In this document: positions 53,401 through 62,092 of the stretch, one piece after another
How positions within the stretch are numbered: the first letter of the stretch is position 1
Layout: each line of letters begins with the position of its first letter
NCBI RefSeq assembly: GCF_029846175.1
Contig: NZ_JARWAC010000006.1
Location: 113,814-177,813, forward strand
Direction: 5' to 3'
Source of the DNA: Sphaerisporangium sp. TRM90804
Lineage (GTDB): Bacteria > Actinomycetota > Actinomycetes > Streptosporangiales > Streptosporangiaceae
Length of the DNA: 64,000 bases
The notes under the pieces: model-generated
Told to the model about the DNA's origin: nothing
Database searches by the model: none
Seen by the model: the letters and a program-made list of their open reading frames with translations, nothing else
Translations under genes and position numbers: made by a program

Positions 53401-54726
53401 TCACTTGCCGACCTCCTCGTTGACGGTCTCCAGCGCGGCCCGGATGATGCCGAGCCCCTCCCTGGCCTCGTCGTCGGTGAGCGTCAGCGGCGGCGCCATG
53501 CGCAGCGTGCTGCCGTAGAGCCCGCCCTTGCCGGCCAGCAGGCCGCGCTTCTTGGTCTCCTCCATGAACCGGCCGGCCAGCGCGGGCGCGGGGGCGCCGG
53601 TGGCGGGGTCGACCAGTTCGAGCGCGAACATCAGGCCCTTGCCGCGGACCTCGCCCACGATGGGCAGCCGGGTCTTGGCCTCCCGCAGCCCGTCGAGCAG
53701 GATCGCGCCGGTGACGGCCGCGCGCGACTGGAGGTCGTGTTCGAGCACGTAGTCGAGGGTGGCGTTGGCGGCGGCCATGGCGATCGGGTTGCCGCCGAAG
53801 GTGGACAGGCCGATGGCGTGCGGGGCGTCCATGAGGTCGCCGCGCGCCACCACGCCGCCGACGGCGAAGCCGTTGCCCAGGCCCTTGGCGAAGGTCATCA
53901 TGTCGGGCGTCATGTCGTGGTTCTGGATGCCGAAGAACGCCGACCCGGTGCGGCCCCAGCCGGTCTGCACCTCGTCGGAGATGAAGAGGATGCCCTCCTC
54001 GTCCAGGACCTCCTTGTAGGCCCGGAACAGCCCGTCGGGCGCCATGGTGAAGCCGCCGACGCCCTGGATCGGCTCGGCGATCAGCGCGGCGACGTCCCTG
54101 GAGACGGCGGTGGCGAGCAGATGGCGCAGGTCGTCGACGCACACCGCGATGTAGTCGGCGTCGGAGAGCCCGCGGAACTGCGCGAGGTGGCGGTCGGCGC
54201 CGTGCAGGAAGTGCACGTTGAGCGGCGACAGCGAGTTGTTCTTCCAGGTGCGGTTGCTGGTGATCGCGATCGCGCCGAAGCTGCGGCCGTGGTAGCTCTG
54301 CCGCATGGCCAGCACCTGGTCGGTGCCGCGGGCGTAGGTCGCGAGCAGCAGCGCGGCCTCGTTGGCCTCGGTGCCGGAGTTGGTGAAGAAGACCTTCGCG
54401 TTCTCGATGCCCGACAGCCTGGCGATCTTCTCGGCGAGCTCGACCTGGCCGCGCATCAGGTAGAGCGTGCTGGTGTGGACGATGCCCGAGGCGAGCTGGC
54501 GGTCCACCGCCTCGCGCACCTCGGGCACGTCATAGCCGATCATGTTGGTGAGGATGCCGGCGAAGAAGTCGAGGTAGGCGCGGCCTTCGGCGTCGACGAC
54601 GCGGTTGCCCTTCCCCCGCACGATCTCGATCGGCTCGTCGTAGTAGAGGGACATCCAGCTCGGCATGACCGCACGGTGGCGCGGCAGAAGGTCGGACATA
54701 GTCAGATTATCGCGATTGGCAGTCAT
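53401..54726 (-). CDS. class-III aminotransferase (beta-alanine/omega-amino-acid type)
   Basis: 441 residues from ATG 54726, with AGGAG 2 bases upstream of its spacer. PLP transaminase: VFFTNSGTEANEAALLLATYARGT, SYHGRSFGAIAITSN, LIAEPIQGVGGF, ISDEVQTGWGRTG, Lys in TFAKGLGNGFAVGG, STFGGNPIAMAAANAT. First gene of the operon with mmsA, so its product is probably a semialdehyde from beta-alanine or 3-aminoisobutyrate. The second PucR gene, 2.5 kb upstream, is a likely regulator. Confidence 0.9.
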   Translation of the reverse strand: MTANRDNLTMSDLLPRHRAVMPSWMSLYYDEPIEIVRGKGNRVVDAEGRAYLDFFAGILTNMIGYDVPEVREAVDRQLASGIVHTSTLYLMRGQVELAEKIARLSGIENAKVFFTNSGTEANEAALLLATYARGTDQVLAMRQSYHGRSFGAIAITSNRTWKNNSLSPLNVHFLHGADRHLAQFRGLSDADYIAVCVDDLRHLLATAVSRDVAALIAEPIQGVGGFTMAPDGLFRAYKEVLDEEGILFISDEVQTGWGRTGSAFFGIQNHDMTPDMMTFAKGLGNGFAVGGVVARGDLMDAPHAIGLSTFGGNPIAMAAANATLDYVLEHDLQSRAAVTGAILLDGLREAKTRLPIVGEVRGKGLMFALELVDPATGAPAPALAGRFMEETKKRGLLAGKGGLYGSTLRMAPPLTLTDDEAREGLGIIRAALETVNEEVGK

Positions 54727-54793
54727 CGCTCCTACCTTCACTGTGTCGGCGCACCGGGGAATCACCTTACAGGTTGCTACCCTTCACCTTCTA

Positions 54794-54829
54794 ATGTCCG
54801 GTAAGTAGGTCGACATAATGTCAGGACAT
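54794..54829. promoter_or_regulatory. ATGTC/GACAT inverted motif cluster
   Basis: ATGTC and GACAT alternate four times: ATGTC 54794, GACAT 54812, ATGTC 54818, GACAT 54825. The inner pair is ATGTC-ag-GACAT. They lie 68-104 bp before the transaminase start, a probable activator/repressor site. Confidence 0.5.
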
Positions 54830-54843
54830 AATTCAAGCACCGG

Positions 54844-56364
54844 TCAGGCCACGGGCTCGCGCCGGAGCTCGGCCACCGGAACGGCGCGCGGGCGCAACAG
54901 CACGAACGCGAGCACGCCCGCCGCGACGGTGAACGCGGCGCCCACCCACGCCCCGAACGACATCGCCGACACGAACGCCTCCTTCGCGGTGACCGCCAGA
55001 CCGGCGTCGTCCAGCCTCAGCGCCTCGCCGATCGAGTCGCGGGCGGCGGCGGGCGCGCCGTCCGGCATGCGGGCGGTGTAGACCCCGGCGAGCACGCTGC
55101 CGAGCACGGCCACGCTCAGCGCCATGCCTGCCTGCTGCATGGTGTCGTTCAGCGCCGAGCCGACGCCGGCGTGCTCGGGCGGCACCGCCCCCATCAGGGT
55201 CGCGTACGCGGCGGGCCCCGCGAGGCCTCCCCCGACCCCCATGAGCATCAGCCCGGTGATGAGCATGCCGTACCCGTCGTCGATGCCGATGAGCCCGAGC
55301 ACCGCGAAGCCGCCGGCGATCACCAGCAGGCCGGTGGCGATCAGCAGCCGATTGCTGACCCGCTGACCGAGCGCCGCCCCGACCCCGTTGAACACCGCGG
55401 CCGCGACGGCGTACGGCAGGAGCGCGAGGCCCGCCTGCAGGGGTTTGTAGCCCAGGACGAACTGCAGGTACTGCGTCAGCATGAGCAGCAGCGCGCCGGT
55501 GCCGAACGACATCAGGAGGATGGAGAACGACGACCCCCGGAAGTCGCGGTCGCCGAACAGCGACAGCGGCAGCATGGGATGCTCGCAGCGCCGTTCCCAC
55601 AGCACGAAGCCCACCAGCGCCACGATCGCGACGGCCGTTCCGGCCAGGCCCGTGACCGACGTCCACCCGGCGCGCGGGGCCGCGATGACCACGTACACCA
55701 GGGCGCCCATGCCGACGGTGGCCAGCAGCGCGCCGACGGGGTCGACGGGGCGGGCGGGCGCGCGCGACTCGGGCATCAGCAGCACGGCGGCCACGACCGC
55801 GACGGCCGCGATGGGGATGTTCAGCAGGAACACCGAGCCCCACCAGTAGTGCTCCAGCAGGAAGCCGCCCACCGTCGGCCCCGCGATCACGCCGACCATC
55901 GCCACCGCGCTCCAGGCGGCGATGGCCTTGCGCCGCTCCGACTCGTCGAAGACGGTGATCAGGATCGACAGGGTGCTCGGCATCAGGAACGAGCCGCCGA
56001 CGCCCATCAGCGCGCGAGCGCCGATGAGCTGCCAGGGCTCCTGGGCGGCCATCGCCACCGCGGACGCGCCGCCGAACAGCACCAGCCCGATGATCAGGAA
56101 GCGGCGCCTGCCGTACCGGTCGGAGAGGCTTCCCGCGGTGAGCAGCAGCCCGGCGAAGACCAGGATGTAGGCGTCGATGATCCACTGGATGTCGGCCGAG
56201 GTCGCCCCCAGGTCGCGGATCAGCGACGGGATGGCGAGGTTCAGCACCGTGTTGTCCACGACCAGGACGAGCAGGCTCAGGCACAGCACGGCGAGGATCC
56301 ACCAGCGCCGGGGGTCCTTCCCGTCCTGCCCGTCCCGCTCTTCTCGTACAGCGTTCGAGTTCAC
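54844..56364 (-). CDS. MFS drug efflux transporter, DHA2 type
   Basis: About 506 residues from GTG 56364 (TACAGT 6 bases upstream suggests a leaderless start); the frame is open to GTG 56391. Fourteen predicted TM helices, with the MFS motif A GSLSDRYGRRRFLI after TM2 and motif C-like GVIAGPTVGGFLLEHYWW in TM5. Proton-driven drug export is likely. Divergent from a TetR gene across a long dyad. The transporter and regulator interrupt what may have been a continuous pucR-transaminase-mmsA block. Confidence 0.88.
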   Translation of the reverse strand: MNSNAVREERDGQDGKDPRRWWILAVLCLSLLVLVVDNTVLNLAIPSLIRDLGATSADIQWIIDAYILVFAGLLLTAGSLSDRYGRRRFLIIGLVLFGGASAVAMAAQEPWQLIGARALMGVGGSFLMPSTLSILITVFDESERRKAIAAWSAVAMVGVIAGPTVGGFLLEHYWWGSVFLLNIPIAAVAVVAAVLLMPESRAPARPVDPVGALLATVGMGALVYVVIAAPRAGWTSVTGLAGTAVAIVALVGFVLWERRCEHPMLPLSLFGDRDFRGSSFSILLMSFGTGALLLMLTQYLQFVLGYKPLQAGLALLPYAVAAAVFNGVGAALGQRVSNRLLIATGLLVIAGGFAVLGLIGIDDGYGMLITGLMLMGVGGGLAGPAAYATLMGAVPPEHAGVGSALNDTMQQAGMALSVAVLGSVLAGVYTARMPDGAPAAARDSIGEALRLDDAGLAVTAKEAFVSAMSFGAWVGAAFTVAAGVLAFVLLRPRAVPVAELRREPVA

Positions 56365-56401
56365 TCGCACACTGTACGAGGGAAGCCGCACGATGTGCGA
56401 G
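56343..56401. promoter_or_regulatory. operator region between the MFS and tetR genes
   Basis: A 9-bp-arm dyad CTCGTACAG (56343) / CTGTACGAG (56372-56380) encloses a second pair, CGAG/CTCG. A further CTCGCAC (56364) / GTGCGAG (56395-56401) pair overlaps it. This dense symmetry overlies the MFS start and -10 and is the probable TetR operator. Confidence 0.65.
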
Positions 56402-56435
56402 CCGTTTTATCCTTGAGCGAACAAGGGAGCGAACG

Positions 56436-57164
56436 GTGCCAGACAAGTCATGGTTCACCACGGTCTGGGCGCGCGAGGCGGAGCGCCCGAGCGGCCGAGA
56501 CCAGCCCGCGCTGAGCCGTGACCAGATCGTCCGAGCCGCCGTCGAGCTGCTCGACGCCGAGGGGCTCGACTCCCTCAGCATGCGCAAGCTCGCCGCCAGG
56601 CTCGGCTCGGGCGCCACGAGCATCTACTGGCACGTCGCCAGCAAGGACGAGCTGCTGGAGCTCGTGCTCGACGAGGTGTACGGCGAGGTCGCGGTCCCCG
56701 ACCCCGCCGCCGTCGGCTGGCGGGACGCCGTCGCGGTGCTCGCCTACGGCCTGCGCGGCGCGCTGGTCAAGCACCCGTGGGCCATCACGCTGGTCTCCTC
56801 GCGGCCCGCCCTCGGCCCGAAGTCGCTGGCCGCCAACCACGCCCTGCTCAAGGCGTTGGAACTGGCCGGCTTCCCGCACACCACCGGCGACTACGCCGCC
56901 GCGGCCGTCCTCGCCTACGTCCTGGGCGCCACCACGCCCGAGGTCGCCTGGCTGAACACCATCGGCCGGTCGGAGGTCGCCACCGAGGAGTGGCTGAAGG
57001 CCATGAGGCCTCAGATCGAGATCGCCGCCGCCGACTACCCCGACCTGGTGTGCCGCCTGACCGACCTACAGGACGGCGACGTCATGGCCATGCGCCATCT
57101 CAGCTTCGACTTCGGCCTCGTGGCCCTGCTCGACGGCCTCGAAGCCCGGCTCAGGCAGGCATGA
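56436..57164 (+). CDS. TetR/AcrR-family repressor
   Basis: 242 residues, GTG start with AGGGAG 6 bases upstream. HTH: LSRDQIVRAAVELLDAEGLDSLSMRKLAARLGSGATSIYWHVASKDELLELVLDEV. The C-terminal half is the tetracycline-repressor type (TetR_C_1), with a ligand pocket around residues 90-200. Divergent from the MFS transporter; it probably represses it until a drug binds. Confidence 0.9.
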   Translation: MPDKSWFTTVWAREAERPSGRDQPALSRDQIVRAAVELLDAEGLDSLSMRKLAARLGSGATSIYWHVASKDELLELVLDEVYGEVAVPDPAAVGWRDAVAVLAYGLRGALVKHPWAITLVSSRPALGPKSLAANHALLKALELAGFPHTTGDYAAAAVLAYVLGATTPEVAWLNTIGRSEVATEEWLKAMRPQIEIAAADYPDLVCRLTDLQDGDVMAMRHLSFDFGLVALLDGLEARLRQA

Positions 57165-57222
57165 GGGCCGGAACCCGACACTGTGTCACGTAGGGGGCAG
57201 TCGAGTTTACACGGTGATTTAC

Positions 57223-57228
57223 TAGGCT
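57223..57228 (+). promoter_or_regulatory. -10 box of the second pucR gene (leaderless)
   Basis: TAGGCT ends 7 bases before the ATG at 57236, with no Shine-Dalgarno sequence. A GACAC-t-GTGTC palindrome lies further upstream, near 57176. Confidence 0.5.
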
Positions 57229-57235
57229 CGGACAT

Positions 57236-58849
57236 ATGCTACCGACCCTCGCAGATGTCCTCGCTTTGGACGCCGTCCGCCGGGGAAACCCCCGCGTGGT
57301 GGCCGGGTCCGACCGGCTGGACTCGCGGGTGCGCTGGGTCCACGTCGGGGAGATCAGCGACATCGCCCACCTGCTCCGCGGCGGCGAGCTGATCCTCACC
57401 ACCGGAGTGGCCCTCCCGGAAGAACCCGACAAACTCGCCCAGTACATCGCCGAGCTCGCGGCCGTCGGCGCCTCCGGCCTGATCGTCGAACTCGGCCGCA
57501 GGTTCATCGACGAGATGCCGCGCGCCGTCGTCGAGTCGGCCGAGACGCACGGCCTGCCGCTGGTCACCCTCGCGCGCGAGACCCCGTTCGTGCAGATCAC
57601 CGAGTCGGTGCACGCGCGGATCATCGACATCCAGCTCGAGGAGCTGCGCGCCTCCGACCAGCTGCACGAGGTGTTCACCGACCTGTCCGTCGAGGGGGCG
57701 TCCCCGGCGGAGGTGCTGATCCAGGTCGCACGCCTGTCGGGACGCCCGGCGCTGCTGGAGAACCTCGCCCACCAGGTGCTGGCCTGCGAGTCCGCCGACC
57801 GCGACACCGGCACCATGCTGGCCAACTGGGAGGCGCGGTCGCGGGCCGTCGCGCCCACCCAGCGCACCGCCTACGACGCCGCCTCCGGCTGGCTGGTGAC
57901 GATGGTCGGCGCGCGCGGCCACGACTGGGGCCGGCTGATCCTGTTCCTGGACGCTCCGCCGGGCCCGCGCGACATCGTCCTGGCCGAGCGCGCCGCCACC
58001 ACGCTCGCCCTCGGCCGGCTCCTGGAACGCCACCAGGAGAGCCTGGAACGCCAGGCGCACGGCACGATCCTCACCGGCATCCTCACCCACGCCTACGCCG
58101 ACCCCGACGAGGCCGCCGCGCGCGCCCGCGCCGTCGGCGTGCCGCTCACCGGCCGCAACCTCATCAGCGTCGTCCTGCGGCTGACCGAGACCGAGACCAC
58201 GCTCAACCTGCAGGCCCAGGCGCGGCTCGACGAGCTGGCCGAGGCGGCCGCCGCGGCCTGCCGCGACGCCCGGCTGCCCGCCCTCGTCGGCGCCCTGGAC
58301 CAGAACCGCGTCGGCGTCCTGCTCCCCCTGCCGCCCCGGACGCTCGCCGAGGTGGCGCTGACCACGCTCGCCGAGCGGCTGCGCGCCGTGTTCCCCACCC
58401 CGTTCGTCCTGGCCGCCGGGTCGGTCGTCGAGTCCGTCAGGGACGTGCGGCGCAGCTTCCTCGAAGCCGAGCAGGTCGCCGACGCCGCCGCGCGGCAGCC
58501 CGACAGGCGGCCGTTCTACCGGCTGCCCGACCTGCGGCTGCGCGGACTGCTCCACCTGCTGCGCGACGACGCGCGGCTGCAGACCTTCGCCGAACGCGAG
58601 CTCGGCCCCCTGCTCGCCCACGACGCCCACCGGGGCGGCGACCTCACCGCCATCCTGCGGACGTACCTGGAGGCCGGCCGCAACAAGGCGGTCGCCGCCC
58701 AGCGCGCCCACCTGTCCCGGCCCGCCTTCTACGACAGGCTCCGCCGCCTGGAACGCGTCCTGGACACCGACCTGGACGACGTCGAGGCCTGCCTCTCGCT
58801 GCACGTCGCCCTGCTCGCCCTGGAGTCGTTCCGGCGGGAGATCCGCTGA
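57236..58849 (+). CDS. PucR-family regulator (second copy)
   Basis: 537 residues. N-terminal PucR domain (LADVLALDAVRRGNPRVVAGSDRLDSRVRWVHVGEISDIAHLLRGGELILTTGVAL), GGDEF-like middle, and C-terminal HTH: ILRTYLEAGRNKAVAAQRAHLSRPAFYDRLRRLERVLDTDLDDVEACLSLHVALLALE. It is related to, but clearly distinct from, the first copy. Its likely targets are the transaminase-mmsA genes, as this type of PucR is commonly next to them in actinomycetes. Confidence 0.9.
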   Translation: MLPTLADVLALDAVRRGNPRVVAGSDRLDSRVRWVHVGEISDIAHLLRGGELILTTGVALPEEPDKLAQYIAELAAVGASGLIVELGRRFIDEMPRAVVESAETHGLPLVTLARETPFVQITESVHARIIDIQLEELRASDQLHEVFTDLSVEGASPAEVLIQVARLSGRPALLENLAHQVLACESADRDTGTMLANWEARSRAVAPTQRTAYDAASGWLVTMVGARGHDWGRLILFLDAPPGPRDIVLAERAATTLALGRLLERHQESLERQAHGTILTGILTHAYADPDEAAARARAVGVPLTGRNLISVVLRLTETETTLNLQAQARLDELAEAAAAACRDARLPALVGALDQNRVGVLLPLPPRTLAEVALTTLAERLRAVFPTPFVLAAGSVVESVRDVRRSFLEAEQVADAAARQPDRRPFYRLPDLRLRGLLHLLRDDARLQTFAERELGPLLAHDAHRGGDLTAILRTYLEAGRNKAVAAQRAHLSRPAFYDRLRRLERVLDTDLDDVEACLSLHVALLALESFRREIR

Positions 58850-59018
58850 CACCCACCGGCCGGGAGACGAGGGCCGGCCGTCGCCCACCCGGGCACAGAA
58901 CGGCAGATGACCGACAAAGCGGTTACATTCTCGTAGACGTTGGCGTGTTCCCCCCCGCCGGGCGTGTCCGCTCCAAGACCATGGTGCATCAAGGAGTAGA
59001 TCACCCCCAGGAGCCTTG

Positions 59019-60497
59019 ATGCCACGTCGTCTCGCCGCCGGTCTCGCCGCCGTCACGCTCGCAACCGTCATGGCACCGGCGCCGGCGATGGCCGACCCCG
59101 AGGCCGCGTCGGCGCGCGCGGCGCTGCCGACGACGAACTTCCCGCTGGGACGGCCCGGCGCCGCGGCCCAGAAGCACAGGGCCGTCGCGGCCGGCATCGA
59201 CCTGTTCACGCTCGACCACGGCACCGCCACCGAGGGGTACACCGTGTCGGTGCTGAAGGGCGGCAAGGACGTCTTCTCCGAGGAGGAGGCCGGCGCCCTG
59301 GCGCAGGCCGTGGAGGCGGCGGGCCTCACCGCCGGCGTCCAGCGGTTCACCCGTCCTGGCGTCGCCGACTACCCCGAGGCCGTCGGCCACATGGTCCGCG
59401 TCGGCCTGTGGGACCTCGACGATCGGGCCAAGGCGGCCAAGACCGTCGGGAAGCTCAAGGACGCCGGCATCAGCTCCAAGGTCGACTACCTCGGCGACGA
59501 CGGCACCAAGACCACCGGCCCGTGGGACGTCCGCGTCCTCACCGTCGACCCCCGCGCCTTCAGGGGCTCCTACCACGCCAGCATCGGCACGAGCGTGGCC
59601 AAGCGCGAGACCCCGTCCTCGATGGCCAAGCGCGCCGGCGCGGTGGCGGCGGTCAACGGCGGCTTCTTCAACATCCACACCGAGAGCCACCTGCGCGGCG
59701 AGCCCGTCGGCGTGTCCGTGGTCGACGGCCGCCTGCTCAGCGAGGCCGTGGCCGGGCGCAGCGCGCTCGTGCTCAAGGGCCGCACCGCGCGCGTCACCGA
59801 GGTCAAGACCACGATCACCGCCAAGTCGGTCGACGGCGAGCGCACCGCCGTCACCGGCGTCAACCGCGTCGCGCGGGCCGACGAGCTCGTGCTCTACACC
59901 GAGGAGTACGGCGCCAAGACCCCCTCCGACGACGGAGCCGAGGCCGTCCTGGACTCCGAGGGCTCGGTGATCGAGCTGCGCCCGGCCGGGGGCCGCGTCA
60001 AGCCCGGCACCCGGGTGCTGCACGGCACCGGCATCATGGGCGACTGGATCTGGTCGCACGCGTGGGAGACCTGGAAGGTCGACATCACCTCCAAGGTCGT
60101 CGACCTGCGCACCGGCAAGGCCATCCCGCTCACCCCGGAGACCAGCGTCATCGGGGGCGGCGTCGGCCTCGTCCGCAACGGCCGCGAGCGCATCACCGCC
60201 AAGGCCGACGGCCACGCCAGCATCAACATGATCATGCGCAGGCATCCCCGCACGATCGCCGGCGTCACCAAGTCCGGCAAGCTGCTTCTGGCCACCGTCG
60301 ACGGCCGCAAGCCCGGCGTCACGGTCGGCGCCTCGATGATCGAGGCCGCCCACCTGATGCTCTGGCTGGGCGCCCGGCAGGCCATCAACCTGGACGGCGG
60401 CGGCTCCAGCGCCATGGTCGTCAAGGGCAAGCTGGCCAACCGTCCCTCCGACGGCGCCGAGCGCCCCGTGGGCGACGCCCTGCTCGTCGTTCCCTAG
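59019..60497 (+). CDS. secreted phosphodiester glycosidase family protein
   Basis: 492 residues from ATG 59019 with AGGAG 5 bases upstream. Signal peptide at 1-26 (LAAGLAAVTLATVMAPAPAMA). An N-terminal SPOR-like region (GYTVSVLKGGKDVFSEEEAGALAQAVEAAGL) is followed by a C-terminal NAGPA/phosphodiester glycosidase domain: VAAVNGGFFNI, GGGVGLVRNG and NLDGGGSSAMV motifs. The family includes the enzyme that uncovers mannose-6-phosphate and bacterial exopolysaccharide proteins. It probably trims a phosphodiester-linked cell-wall polymer such as a teichoic acid. Confidence 0.87.
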   Translation: MPRRLAAGLAAVTLATVMAPAPAMADPEAASARAALPTTNFPLGRPGAAAQKHRAVAAGIDLFTLDHGTATEGYTVSVLKGGKDVFSEEEAGALAQAVEAAGLTAGVQRFTRPGVADYPEAVGHMVRVGLWDLDDRAKAAKTVGKLKDAGISSKVDYLGDDGTKTTGPWDVRVLTVDPRAFRGSYHASIGTSVAKRETPSSMAKRAGAVAAVNGGFFNIHTESHLRGEPVGVSVVDGRLLSEAVAGRSALVLKGRTARVTEVKTTITAKSVDGERTAVTGVNRVARADELVLYTEEYGAKTPSDDGAEAVLDSEGSVIELRPAGGRVKPGTRVLHGTGIMGDWIWSHAWETWKVDITSKVVDLRTGKAIPLTPETSVIGGGVGLVRNGRERITAKADGHASINMIMRRHPRTIAGVTKSGKLLLATVDGRKPGVTVGASMIEAAHLMLWLGARQAINLDGGGSSAMVVKGKLANRPSDGAERPVGDALLVVP

Positions 60498-60515
60498 TGT
60501 CCTAAAGCGGACACT
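60496..60515 (+). terminator. short terminator hairpin at the end of the glycosidase gene
   Basis: AGTGTCC-6-GGACACT lies directly at the stop codon. The following 389-bp gap also holds a GACGTG-8-CACGTC repeat (60595-60614) and AGGGATG-17-CATCCCT (60781-60811) in the leader of the next gene; no other gene is visible. Confidence 0.5.
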
Positions 60516-60885
60516 CAACCTCCGCCGGTCGATCGAGGGCGATTCCGCCGCCTCGCGCGTGTGCCATCCGGCGGCACGCCGGGTTCGCCCCGCTGACGTG
60601 CACCTTGTCACGTCGGCCGCACCGCGGGCGTCCGTGCGGATGCCGTGACCTGCCGGTTTTCGGGCGGCCTGCCTACTCGGCCAACGACGGGCCGTTTGAC
60701 CGGCGATGTCAGGCGGGGCCGGGGCCACCGGAACGGTTGGGTCTTCTCACCGCTGCCCCGCCGGGTTATCAAAAGCCGTAAGGGATGTGTGAGAACACGC
60801 TCCGCATCCCTGACCAGACCTCGCTCGCCGCCCCGGCGTCGCGGTCGCCTGCCCGTGTCCAGCCCCCCGAGCGCACGAGGACGCA

Positions 60886-61977
60886 ATGCATCAGTTACGC
60901 AGAGTGATCATCAGAATGCTGTGCATCACCGCCCTGCTGGCGGCGGGCCTGACGGCGGTCGCGACCGCCGCCGGGGCCGCCGTGCCGAACCGGTGGGGGT
61001 TCGCGCACGTGAACGTCAACAACGGCGTCCCCGACATCGCCCGCCAGGCCGGGAGCTGGCCGGCCGGGCCGACGGTCACGGTCACCCCCGGCGGCATCGG
61101 CCAGACCTACGTGCGGTTCCCGCAGATCGGCATCCCGAGGGGCGGGATCGTGCACGTGACGGCGATCTCGCAGGAGGCCGTGTGGTGCCAGGTGCAGAAG
61201 TGGGGCCAGTCCGGTGCCGACGAGATCGTCGTGGTGCAGTGTTACCGCTACGGCGGCGCGGCGGTGTTCACGCCGTACAGCATCGTGTTCTCCGAGAGCT
61301 CCGGCCGGATGGCGCCGCCCGGCGCGTTCGGCTACATCCACTGGACCGGAAGCGCGATCGGCTCGACCTACAACTCCTCGGGCGTCGCGAACAACGTCGG
61401 GCCGACGGGCGTCGGGGTGTGGACCGTCACCCTGCCCGGCCTCGGATCCTCGACGATCGCCGGAAACATCCAGGTCACCGCGGTGAACCCCAGCGTGCCC
61501 GCCCGCTGCAAGGTAAGCGCGTGGGCGCCGATCGCGGCCGCCCAGCAGATCCAGGTCCGGTGCCACAACGCCACCAACGTGCCGCTCAACACCGGGTGGA
61601 ACCTCACCTACCAGCGCGAGCGGGCGATCACCGGCGGGGTGAACCCGCCGAGGAACTTCGCCTACGTCTTCGACAACTCCCCGGCCAACCCCGGGCCGTA
61701 CACCCCGGTGCCGCCGGCGATCACCTTCAACTCCCAGGGGTCGTTCAACGACATCATGTCGGCCGGGCTCGGCTTCCGGCTGGTGTCCTTCTACCAGGTC
61801 GGGGCGCTCCCGGACAACGTGCAGGTGACCGCCTTCGGCACCGGCCCGGAGTTCTGCAACCTCCTCACCCTGTGGAACACCTTCGGCGTGGACGTTCGGG
61901 TACGTGACGTCGTCTGCTACAACGCCGTCACCCGCGTCAACCAGCCGAGCTTCACCACCTACGTCTCGGCCCGCTGA
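60886..61977 (+). CDS. secreted protein with three tandem repeated domains
   Basis: 363 residues, ATG with GAGGA upstream. Signal peptide at about 1-31 (IIRMLCITALLAAGLTAVATAAGAA). Three homologous units of about 110 residues: RWGFAHV..., AFGYIHW..., NFAYVFD..., each followed by a VHVTAIS/VQVTAVN/VQVTAFG strand and two cysteines (WCQVQKW...QCYRY; RCKVSAW...RCHNA; FCNLLTL...VCYNA), so one disulfide per unit is likely. The fold is probably all-beta. I do not know a function; such repeats occur in other actinomycete secreted proteins. A clean terminator follows. Confidence 0.78.
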   Translation: MHQLRRVIIRMLCITALLAAGLTAVATAAGAAVPNRWGFAHVNVNNGVPDIARQAGSWPAGPTVTVTPGGIGQTYVRFPQIGIPRGGIVHVTAISQEAVWCQVQKWGQSGADEIVVVQCYRYGGAAVFTPYSIVFSESSGRMAPPGAFGYIHWTGSAIGSTYNSSGVANNVGPTGVGVWTVTLPGLGSSTIAGNIQVTAVNPSVPARCKVSAWAPIAAAQQIQVRCHNATNVPLNTGWNLTYQRERAITGGVNPPRNFAYVFDNSPANPGPYTPVPPAITFNSQGSFNDIMSAGLGFRLVSFYQVGALPDNVQVTAFGTGPEFCNLLTLWNTFGVDVRVRDVVCYNAVTRVNQPSFTTYVSAR

Positions 61978-61988
61978 CGCGCTGGCTC

Positions 61989-62012
61989 CCTCCGGACGTC
62001 GAAGTCCGGAGG
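61989..62012 (+). terminator. terminator after the repeat-domain protein
   Basis: CCTCCGGAC-6-GTCCGGAGG is a perfect 9-bp stem 11 bases after the stop. The loop contains GTCGA, which may double as a -35 element for the next operon. Confidence 0.75.
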
Positions 62013-62092
62013 CGGGCTCCGACTCACCGGTGACAGGCGCCGGGGAGGACTGAGCCTCCTCCCCCGTAACCGTCCCGTGGGAGGAGCCCAGC

